This document shows, in pieces, positions 6,887-12,864 of a DNA stretch of 12,864 nt; positions within the stretch are counted from its first letter, which is position 1, and each line of letters opens with the position of its first letter. Position numbers and translations under genes: made by a program. The notes beneath the pieces were generated by a model. The model was not told the origin of the DNA. It ran no database searches and saw nothing but the letters and a program-made list of their open reading frames with translations. The DNA is from Burkholderiales bacterium. GTDB lineage: Bacteria > Pseudomonadota > Gammaproteobacteria > Burkholderiales > CAIKXV01. The stretch covers positions 1-12,864 of the forward strand of contig JACMMK010000323.1 of assembly GCA_014379045.1 (NCBI GenBank). Reading direction: 5' to 3'.

Positions 6887-8062
6887 ATGTCTGCCTACCT
6901 GATGAACACCTACAAGCGGCTGCCGGTCGCGTTCGTACGCGGCGAGGGCGCATGGGTGTGGGACGAATCGGGTAAACGATATCTCGACGCGCTGGCGGGC
7001 ATCGCCGTCAACGGGCTCGGCCATGCGCACCCGCGGCTGGTCGCAGCGATCGCCGATCAGGCGGCGAAAATCATCCACACCTCGAACATCTACCGGGTGC
7101 TCGAGCAGGAGCAACTGGGCGAGAAGCTCGCGCAACTGTCCGGCATGGACAACGCGTTCTTCAACTGCTCGGGGGCGGAAGCCAACGAAAGCGCGATCAA
7201 GCTCGCGCGGCTCTATGGCCACCAGCGCGGGATCGAGTTGCCGACGATCGTCGTGATGGATCGCTCGTGGCACGGGCGCACGATCGCGACGTTGTCGGCA
7301 ACCGGCAACCGCAAGGCGCAGGCCGGTTTCGAACCATTGCTCGGTGGCTTCGCGCGCGTGCCCTTCGACGATCTGGACGCGGTGAACCGGGTCGCCGAAA
7401 ACAACGCGAACGTGGTCGCGGTGCTGGTCGAGCCGGTGCAGGGCGAAGGCGGCATCCAGATTCCCGAGCAGCGCTACCTCGCGCATCTGCGCGAACTCTG
7501 CGATCGCAAGGAATGGTTGCTGATGCTCGACGAGGTGCAGAGCGGCATGGGACGCACCGGCAAGTGGTTCGCCTACCAGCACACCCGGGTCCAGCCCGAC
7601 GTGCTGACGCTCGCCAAGGGACTGGCCAACGGCATGCCGATCGGCGCGTGCATCGCGCGCGGCGCGGCGGCACAGGTGTTCGGCCCCGGCAATCACGGCA
7701 CGACCTTCGGTGGCGGCGCGCTGATCTGTCGTACCGCGTTGACCACGCTCGCGATCATCGAGGACGAAGGCTTGCGCGAGCGCGCGCAAACGCTCGGCGA
7801 GCGGATGCTTGCCGCCTTCCGGCAAGAGCTTTCCGGTATCGACGGCGTGCGCGAGATCCGCGGCTTCGGGCTGATGTTCGGCATCGAACTCGATCGTCCG
7901 TGCAACGAGCTCGTCAAGTCCGCGCTGGAGGCAGGACTGCTGATCAACGTCACCTACGACAACATCGTGCGCCTGCTGCCCCCGCTGATCATCTCCGACG
8001 AGCAGGCCGACGCCATCGTGTCGATCCTGTCGCCGTTGATCCGCGACTTCATCAAGCGCTAG
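6887..8062 (+). CDS. argD: Acetylornithine aminotransferase (class III PLP aminotransferase)
   Basis: Transfers an amino group from glutamate to N-acetylglutamate semialdehyde to give N-acetylornithine in arginine synthesis; many ArgD enzymes also serve as succinyldiaminopimelate aminotransferase in lysine synthesis. The 391 residues are full length. Class III features are in order: MNTYKRLPVAF near the start, NCSGAEANESAIKLAR, the LDEVQSGMGRTGKW segment with the PLP-binding Asp, then LTLAKG with the Schiff-base lysine at residue 244. GTTFGGGALICRTAL and RGFGLMFGIEL follow. GGGALIC stands where many relatives have GGNPLAC, a local variation. The overall sequence resembles the Bordetella-type ArgD rather than the E. 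coli one. Together with argF 26 nt downstream, this makes the acetylornithine role firm. Confidence 0.95.
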   Translation: MSAYLMNTYKRLPVAFVRGEGAWVWDESGKRYLDALAGIAVNGLGHAHPRLVAAIADQAAKIIHTSNIYRVLEQEQLGEKLAQLSGMDNAFFNCSGAEANESAIKLARLYGHQRGIELPTIVVMDRSWHGRTIATLSATGNRKAQAGFEPLLGGFARVPFDDLDAVNRVAENNANVVAVLVEPVQGEGGIQIPEQRYLAHLRELCDRKEWLLMLDEVQSGMGRTGKWFAYQHTRVQPDVLTLAKGLANGMPIGACIARGAAAQVFGPGNHGTTFGGGALICRTALTTLAIIEDEGLRERAQTLGERMLAAFRQELSGIDGVREIRGFGLMFGIELDRPCNELVKSALEAGLLINVTYDNIVRLLPPLIISDEQADAIVSILSPLIRDFIKR

Positions 8063-8088
8063 AGCGTGCGCACGATGCCTTACCGATC

Positions 8089-9018
8089 GTGAAACCGGTC
8101 CGGCACTACCTCACGTTCCTCGATTTCAGCCGTGACGAATACGAGTACGTGTTCGCACGCGCAGCCTGGATCAAGGGGGAGTTCAAGTCGTACCGTCGAT
8201 ACTGGCCCCTCGAAGACCGCACGCTCGCGATGATCTTCGAGAAGGCGAGCACGCGCACGCGGCTGTCGTTCGAAGCGGGCATGCATCAGCTCGGCGGTGC
8301 GGCGATCTACCTGAACACGCGCGATACGCAACTCGGGCGCGGCGAGCCAGTCGAAGACATGGCGCAGGTGGTGTCGCGGATGGTCGACATCGTGATGATC
8401 CGCACCTATGGTCACGATATCGTCGAACGCTTCGCCACAACCTCGCGCGTGCCGGTCATCAACGGCCTGACCAACGACTACCACCCGTGCCAGATCCTCG
8501 GCGACATCTTCACATTCATCGAACGCCGCGGGCCCATACAGGGCAAGACGGTCGCGTGGATCGGGGATTCGAACAACGTCTGCAACACCTGGTTGCAGGC
8601 CGCCACCGTGCTCGACTTCAACGTGCATGTCTCGACGCCCCCCGGTTATGAAGTCGAGCCCGAGCGGGCAGGCATCTACGATACCGACCACTTCGAGCAG
8701 TTCAGCGATCCGATGGAGGCCGCGCGCGGCGCCGATCTGATCACGACCGACGTCTGGACCAGCATGGGGTTCGAAGCAGAGAACGAGCAGCGCATGGCGG
8801 CGTTCGAGGACTGGTGCGTCGATGCCGACATGATGCGCGCGGCGAAACCCGACGCGCTCTTCATGCATTGCCTGCCCGCGCATCGCGGCGAAGAAGTGAC
8901 GCCCGACGTGATCGACGGCCCGCAGAGCGTGGTCTGGGACGAAGCCGAGAACCGGATGCATGCGCAGAAGGCACTGCTCGAATTCCTGTTGCTCGGCCGG
9001 CTCACGTTGTCTCAGTGA
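8089..9018 (+). CDS. argF: Ornithine carbamoyltransferase
   Basis: Joins ornithine and carbamoyl phosphate to form citrulline. The 309 residues are the normal length. The carbamoyl-phosphate loop STRTR is at residues 54-58, HPCQ at 132-135, and the ornithine-binding HCLP at 260-263 with Cys261. GDSNNVCNTW and DVWTSMGFE are also typical. The start must be GTG at 8089 (VKPVRHYLTFLD): no ATG, GTG or TTG lies in frame between it and the argD stop, and the family begins at this point. No Shine-Dalgarno is visible. A five-codon ORF (ATG at 8075, encoding MPYRS) ends in a TGA overlapping this GTG, so initiation might depend on ribosomes arriving from upstream. Its distance of 26 nt from argD suggests one transcript. 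Its TGA stop (9016-9018) overlaps a possible GTG start of the next gene. Confidence 0.96.
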   Translation: MKPVRHYLTFLDFSRDEYEYVFARAAWIKGEFKSYRRYWPLEDRTLAMIFEKASTRTRLSFEAGMHQLGGAAIYLNTRDTQLGRGEPVEDMAQVVSRMVDIVMIRTYGHDIVERFATTSRVPVINGLTNDYHPCQILGDIFTFIERRGPIQGKTVAWIGDSNNVCNTWLQAATVLDFNVHVSTPPGYEVEPERAGIYDTDHFEQFSDPMEAARGADLITTDVWTSMGFEAENEQRMAAFEDWCVDADMMRAAKPDALFMHCLPAHRGEEVTPDVIDGPQSVVWDEAENRMHAQKALLEFLLLGRLTLSQ

Positions 9019-9116
9019 GCGCGGATCTGGCACGCGGTGTGCGGCGCCGAGCGGGCGACAGCGAACCGTACCCGGTCGCGTTCGAGCGAACACGCAGCCG
9101 GGCTGTTGCCTTCGGG

Positions 9117-10091
9117 GTGCGCGCACGAAGACCGCTCTCTGCCGTTATCGGCATGGCTTTCGTGAGTGCGGTGGCACCGGTGCATGCCCAGGACTGGCCC
9201 AACCGGGCGCTGCGCTTCATCGTGCCCGCAGGGCCGGGCAGTTCGCTCGATGTACTCGCGCGCATCATCGGCGAACGCTTGCGCGACTCGCTCGCACAGC
9301 CGGTGCTGGTCGATAATCGTCCGGCCGGAGGCGGCACGGTCGGGGTCGCGGCCTGCGCGCAGGCCGCGCCCGATGGCCATACGATGGTGATCGGCTTCAA
9401 TGGTCCGCTCTCGCTCGCGCCGTTCCTGTACGCGAAGCTGCCGTACGCGCCCACCCGGGACCTCGTCCCGGTGATCGTCACCAGCACCTCGCCGAACATC
9501 CTGGCGGTCAACGCGGAGTTGCCGGTGCGCTCGGTGAAGGAGCTGGTCGCCTATGCACGGTCGAATTCGCAGAAGCTCGCCTACGCCTCGGTCGGCAACG
9601 CGAGCTCGTCGCACCTGACGATGGAACTGTTCAAGTCGGTCGCCGGTTTCCACGCGCTGCACAGCCCATACAACGGTGCACCGCCCGCGGCGGCGTCGGT
9701 CGCACAGAACGAAACGCAGCTCGTGTTCGCCGCACCCACGGCGCTCAACGCACATCTGAAATCGGGTCGCCTGCGCGCGCTCGCGGTCAGCAGCAGTCGC
9801 CGCGACCCGTTGTTTCCCGACCTGCCGACGCTCGCCGAGCAGGGCTATCCGAAATTCGAGGCGATGCTGTGGAACGGCATCCTCGTGCCCGCGGGCACCC
9901 CGAAGCCGATCGTCAGCCGACTCAACGCCGACGTCAATGCGATCCTGGTCGACGCCGATGCGCGACGAAGGATCGCCGCTGCCGGGCTCGAGCCGGGCGG
10001 CGGCACGCCGGAGGCGTTCGGCGCGCTGATCGGCGCGGAGTCCGCGCGCTGGGCGCCGGTGATCCGGCAACTCGGCCTCACACTCGACTGA
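9117..10091 (+). CDS. Bug/TctC-family periplasmic substrate-binding protein inside the arginine cluster
   Basis: Belongs to the tripartite tricarboxylate transporter receptor family, secreted proteins that capture small carboxylates or other metabolites in the periplasm. With the GTG start at 9117 the product has 324 residues, the usual length. It opens with a good Sec signal peptide: VRARRP, then a hydrophobic core, then VHA with cleavage before Gln25. The mature part has PAGPGSSLDVLAR at 37-49, VDNRPAGGG, PDGHTM, the YASVGNASSSHLTMELF segment, HSPYNGAPPA and LFPDLPTLAEQGYP, all typical Bug landmarks. A second possible GTG at 9015 overlaps the argF stop (GTGA) but would put about 34 non-conserved residues ahead of the signal peptide. 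An ATG at 9153 would remove the basic n-region. No TctA/TctB membrane genes are nearby, as is common for orphan Bug genes. The ligand cannot be read from sequence. Confidence 0.88.
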   Translation: MRARRPLSAVIGMAFVSAVAPVHAQDWPNRALRFIVPAGPGSSLDVLARIIGERLRDSLAQPVLVDNRPAGGGTVGVAACAQAAPDGHTMVIGFNGPLSLAPFLYAKLPYAPTRDLVPVIVTSTSPNILAVNAELPVRSVKELVAYARSNSQKLAYASVGNASSSHLTMELFKSVAGFHALHSPYNGAPPAAASVAQNETQLVFAAPTALNAHLKSGRLRALAVSSSRRDPLFPDLPTLAEQGYPKFEAMLWNGILVPAGTPKPIVSRLNADVNAILVDADARRRIAAAGLEPGGGTPEAFGALIGAESARWAPVIRQLGLTLD

Positions 10092-10223
10092 CCTCGAACG
10101 TCAACGCGTCGTGGCCACGTGCGCTGGGCGGCGTGCTGCTCATGCGTGTCGACACCGGGCAGTGGCGTAAACGACCTGCCGTACGCCTTCCCTCCCACCG
10201 CTAACCTCGATCAACACGCAACC

Positions 10224-11477
10224 ATGGCAACCAAGAACAGCAGCAGTATCAGGAAAGTGGTCCTCGCCTATTCCGGCGGTCTCGATACGTCGGTGATCCT
10301 CAAGTGGCTCCAGGACGTGTACGACTGCGAAGTCATCACCTTCACTGCCGACATCGGCCAGGGTGAAGAGGTCGAGCCCGCGCGCAAGAAGGCGCAGATG
10401 CTCGGCGTGAAACAGATCTACATCGAGAATCTGCGGGAGGAGTTCGTCCGCGACTTCGTGTTCCCGATGTTCCGCGCGAACACCGTCTACGAGGGCGAGT
10501 ATCTGCTCGGCACCTCGATCGCCCGTCCGCTGATCGCCAAGCGTCTGGTTGAGATCGCGCAGAAAGCGGGCGCCGATGCGATCTCGCACGGCGCCACCGG
10601 CAAGGGCAACGATCAGGTGCGCTTCGAGCTCGGCGCCTATGCGTTGATGCCGAACGTGAAGATCATCGCGCCGTGGCGCGAGTGGGATCTGCTGTCGCGC
10701 GAAAAGCTGCTCGCCTACGCCGACCAGCATCGCATTCCGGTCGACTTCAAGAAGCGCAAGGGAGGCGGCGCACCGTATTCGATGGACGCCAACCTGCTGC
10801 ACATCTCGTACGAAGGCGGCATTCTCGAAGATCCGAGCTACGAGCCCGAGGAGTCGATGTGGCGGCTTACGGTGTCGCCGGAGAAAGCACCGAATCGGCC
10901 CGAGTACCTCGAACTCGCCTATCGCAGCGGCGACATCGTCGCAGTCAACGGCAGAAAGATGTCGCCGGCCAAGGTGCTGACCGAGTTGAACCGGCTCGGC
11001 GGCAAGCACGGCATCGGCCGGCTCGACCTGGTCGAGAACCGCTATGTCGGCATGAAGTCGCGCGGCTGCTACGAGACCCCCGGCGGCACGATCATGTTGA
11101 AAGCGCACCGTGCGATGGAGTCGATCACGCTGGATCGCGAAGTGCTCGCACTGAAGGACGACCTGATGCCGCGCTACGCGCGGATGATCTACAACGGGTA
11201 CTGGTTCAGTCCCGAGCGACTGTTGCTGCAGACGTTGATCGACCAGTCGCAGGCGAGCGTGAACGGCACGGTGAAGCTCAAGCTCTACAAGGGCACGGTG
11301 ATCGTGGTCGGTCGCGAGTCGCCGTCCGACACCCTGTTCGACCCGAAGATCTCGACCTTCGAGGACGACGAGGGGGCCTACAACCAGGCCGACGCCGGCG
11401 GGTTCATCCGGTTGAATGCGCTGCGGATGCGGATCGCCGCAAACGCCGCGAGCGCGCGGGCGCGGCGCAAGCGTTGA
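10224..11477 (+). CDS. argG: Argininosuccinate synthase
   Basis: Condenses citrulline and aspartate, using ATP, into argininosuccinate. The 417-residue protein has the N-type ATP pyrophosphatase P-loop SGGLDTS at residues 17-23, and SHGATGKGNDQVRFE from residue 121, which contacts citrulline and aspartate. KKRKGGGAPYSMDANLLHISYEGG, PEESMW and the C-terminal oligomerisation segment with YNGYWFSPER are also present. The ATG at 10224 (MATKNSSSIRKVVLAYSGG) fits the family. An in-frame GTG at 10119 would add 35 unrelated residues. No clear Shine-Dalgarno is visible. It follows the Bug gene by 132 nt, in which I see no convincing promoter or terminator, so it is probably the last gene of the argDF-bug-argG transcript. 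The tail is Ala/Arg-rich (ASARARRKR). Confidence 0.97.
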   Translation: MATKNSSSIRKVVLAYSGGLDTSVILKWLQDVYDCEVITFTADIGQGEEVEPARKKAQMLGVKQIYIENLREEFVRDFVFPMFRANTVYEGEYLLGTSIARPLIAKRLVEIAQKAGADAISHGATGKGNDQVRFELGAYALMPNVKIIAPWREWDLLSREKLLAYADQHRIPVDFKKRKGGGAPYSMDANLLHISYEGGILEDPSYEPEESMWRLTVSPEKAPNRPEYLELAYRSGDIVAVNGRKMSPAKVLTELNRLGGKHGIGRLDLVENRYVGMKSRGCYETPGGTIMLKAHRAMESITLDREVLALKDDLMPRYARMIYNGYWFSPERLLLQTLIDQSQASVNGTVKLKLYKGTVIVVGRESPSDTLFDPKISTFEDDEGAYNQADAGGFIRLNALRMRIAANAASARARRKR

Positions 11478-11504
11478 GCGGTAACCCCGGCGGCGGTGAC
11501 CCGT

Positions 11505-11537
11505 CAGCCGCCTGTTGGCCGCGTGAACCGGCGGCTG
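11505..11537. terminator. Inverted repeat between convergent argG and aldo/keto reductase genes
   Basis: CAGCCGCC (11505-11512) and GGCGGCTG (11530-11537) are perfect 8-bp complements around a 17-nt loop. An alternative stem pairs GGCGGC upstream (near 11489) with GCCGCC at 11507-11512. The position between converging genes suits a shared transcription stop, but there is no T run on either side, so this is a weak call. Confidence 0.3.
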
Positions 11538-11572
11538 GCCACGGTCGAAAGCTGCCGCAATCGAGAAGCAGG

Positions 11573-12532
11573 TCAGCCTGGTGCGCCGATTGCCGAAGCG
11601 TCCACGAGTCTGCGGATGTCTTCATCAAGCGGTCCAGCCTGCTCGGCGTCGAGACTCTCGTCGAGTTCGACACGGTTCTTGACGCCGAGCACGACCGACG
11701 CAACGCCGGGCATCCCCAGCACGTAGCGCAGCGCCAGCAGCGCAGGCGTCATCGCGAGCTTCGTCGCGACGGCACGAAAGCCATTCGCGCGGGCGAAATC
11801 GACGGCGACCGGGTGGTCGGCAGGAAGCGTTCGATCGAGCGCTGAGGTGAGTGCGCCTGCAGCCGCCACGCGCACGCCGAGGACCGCGGTGCCGACCTGG
11901 TCGGCGCGCGCAATGATGTCGCGCGGGCGCGGCGACTCGTCGAACGTATGCAGGTTGCCGAGCAGGTCGAGCGGGTTGGCAATCGCTTCGATCACGTCCG
12001 GCGGCGAATCGGCGTCGAGCGCGCGGAGGATCTGCGAGGCGGCGCCAATGCCGGACAGTCCCCAACCGGCGACACGCCCGTCCCGCACCAGACCGACCAG
12101 CAGCGGACGGATGCGCTCGGCGAACACCGTCCAGGCGACGCCGGGCCAGACGCCGGCGCGGTGATCGGGCACCACCTGATTGTGCAGCAGCAGGAAATCA
12201 ACCTGCTGCAGACGCATCCGCGCGAGGCTCGCGGCTAGACTCGTTTCCAGTGCCCGCTCGAATTCGGCTTCGTCGGGGTCGAACAAGACCTTGGTCAGGA
12301 CCCGCACCCCGGACGGCCGTCGACCGTCGAACGCCTCGCCGACCATCTGTTCGGCGCGCAGATCGCCGTACTTGGGCGCCATGTCGAGGAAGGTGACGCC
12401 GCGCGCGACCGCTTCACGCAGGGTCGCGACGCCCTCGTCGCGCGCAACCGCACCCCAGTGGCTGGCGACCCCGGCGCCACCGAGCGCGAGCGCACTGACC
12501 TCGCCGAACTTCCCGAACGCACGCTGTCGCAT
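11573..12532 (-). CDS. Aldo/keto reductase
   Basis: Cytoplasmic NAD(P)H-dependent oxidoreductase of the AKR superfamily, a TIM barrel. The 319 residues carry the complete catalytic tetrad: Asp50 and Tyr55 in FLDMAPKYGD, Lys81 in VLTKV, and His117 in FLLLHNQ. The first motif departs from the common DTA..YG.GxSE form, with PKYGDLRAE in its place. The C-terminal cofactor-loop region is GMPGVASVVLGVKNRVELDES, close to the family's IPG..SV..G....QL.EN. It resembles the D-threo-aldose/L-fucose dehydrogenase branch in general layout, but I cannot assign the substrate. The ATG at 12532 has GAG seven nt upstream. It begins 18 nt after the stop of the upstream Bug gene on the same strand, so the two are likely co-transcribed. 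Confidence 0.88.
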   Translation of the reverse strand: MRQRAFGKFGEVSALALGGAGVASHWGAVARDEGVATLREAVARGVTFLDMAPKYGDLRAEQMVGEAFDGRRPSGVRVLTKVLFDPDEAEFERALETSLAASLARMRLQQVDFLLLHNQVVPDHRAGVWPGVAWTVFAERIRPLLVGLVRDGRVAGWGLSGIGAASQILRALDADSPPDVIEAIANPLDLLGNLHTFDESPRPRDIIARADQVGTAVLGVRVAAAGALTSALDRTLPADHPVAVDFARANGFRAVATKLAMTPALLALRYVLGMPGVASVVLGVKNRVELDESLDAEQAGPLDEDIRRLVDASAIGAPG

Positions 12533-12550
12533 TTCAGCTCGCGCGCGTTT

Positions 12551-12864
12551 TCATTCAGCGCGGATGCCGGCCTGCCGGATGAACGGGACCCATTGTTCGA
12601 CCTGCCTGCGGATGAACGCCTCGTACTCCGCCGGGCTGCTCCCGACCGGGTCCATCGCGAGATCGTCCAGACGCTCCCTGGCCTCAGGCCTGCGTACCGC
12701 ACGCCGTACTTCGTCGGCCAACCGGTTGACGATCGGGACCGGCACCCCTGCCGGGCCGTGTAACCCGTGGAAGTTCAGGCCTTCATAGCCGGGGACGACG
12801 CTCGACACCGCCGGCACGCCCGGCAGCCGGGCACTCGGCGCGGCGCTGGTCACCGCGAGCGCGC
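12551..12864 (-). CDS. Bug/TctC-family substrate-binding protein, C-terminal ~104 residues (5' part beyond right edge)
   Basis: Only the C-terminal third is in the window; the frame is open to the right edge. It reads ALAVTSAAPSARLPGVPAVS, then VPGYEGLNFHGLHGPAGVP, then PIVNRLADEVRRAV and a helical tail ending QWVPFIRQAGIRAE. This matches the end of Bug proteins, which typically have LAVTS..RSP.LPDVPT and P..G.P..IV..L. Its signal peptide and ligand-binding N domain are not visible. It lies 18 nt upstream of the aldo/keto reductase in a probable operon. It is a different sequence from the Bug protein at 9117-10091, so the two are paralogues and not a recent duplication. Confidence 0.85.
   Translation of the reverse strand, partial: ALAVTSAAPSARLPGVPAVSSVVPGYEGLNFHGLHGPAGVPVPIVNRLADEVRRAVRRPEARERLDDLAMDPVGSSPAEYEAFIRRQVEQWVPFIRQAGIRAE

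Noticed and set aside
6003..6953. Minus-strand open frame of 316 codons opposite rpsT and the argD leader
   Set aside because: Low-complexity Arg/Ala/Thr translation, no ribosome-binding site, and antisense to the conserved rpsT gene.
5122..6975. Plus-strand open frame of 617 codons across antisense murJ, rpsT and the argD start
   Set aside because: It crosses three well-identified genes in the wrong frame or strand, and its composition is that of a GC-driven shadow.
7267..8088. Upstream extension of the argF frame through argD
   Set aside because: The translation over this part is Arg-rich noise; ornithine carbamoyltransferase homology starts at the GTG at 8089.
8814..9014. Upstream extension of the Bug frame into argF
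   Set aside because: It overlaps the conserved C-terminal coding of argF, and nothing before the signal peptide resembles a Bug protein.
10119..10223. N-terminal extension of argG to a GTG at 10119
   Set aside because: The 35 extra residues are Cys/Pro-rich and not part of argininosuccinate synthase; the ATG at 10224 fits the family.

Overview
The window reads as a stretch of chromosome from a high-GC betaproteobacterium. It is most likely in the order Burkholderiales, with an Alcaligenaceae/Bordetella flavour. The reasons are strong third-position G/C bias in every gene, a ribF-ileS pair, protein sequences that resemble Burkholderiales orthologues as I remember them, a Bordetella-type ArgD, and two tripartite-tricarboxylate-transporter (TTT) 'Bug' substrate-binding proteins, a family greatly expanded in that group. 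I assigned this from recalled family sequences, not from a search.

Layout from left to right. (1) Minus strand: ribF (bifunctional riboflavin kinase/FAD synthetase) is followed after 7 nt by ileS (isoleucyl-tRNA synthetase), whose 3' part runs off the left edge. (2) A divergent intergenic region of about 220 bp carries a likely ribF -10 box and a perfect 14-bp palindrome. The palindrome lies upstream of a plus-strand malonyl-CoA decarboxylase gene. (3) The decarboxylase gene converges on murJ (lipid II flippase, minus strand). (4) murJ and rpsT (ribosomal protein S20, UUG start) diverge from a compact region where two candidate promoters overlap. (5) After a 368-bp gap with two GC-rich hairpins comes a plus-strand arginine cluster: argD, argF, a Bug-type periplasmic binding protein, and argG. 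(6) On the minus strand at the right is a probable two-gene operon: a second Bug protein, truncated by the right edge, followed by an aldo/keto reductase.

Functionally the core is housekeeping: translation (ileS, rpsT), flavin cofactors (ribF), cell-wall precursor export (murJ) and the late arginine steps. In those steps ArgD makes N-acetylornithine, ArgF makes citrulline and ArgG makes argininosuccinate. The accessory parts are the malonyl-CoA decarboxylase and the two Bug proteins. One Bug gene sits inside the arginine cluster, and one of its possible starts overlaps the argF stop codon.

I found no insertion sequences, CRISPR arrays, tRNA or rRNA genes, or phage genes, and no strong case for an undescribed system. 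The items most worth a second look are the Bug gene embedded between argF and argG, the overlapping murJ/rpsT promoters, the palindrome before the decarboxylase, and the structured leader of argD.
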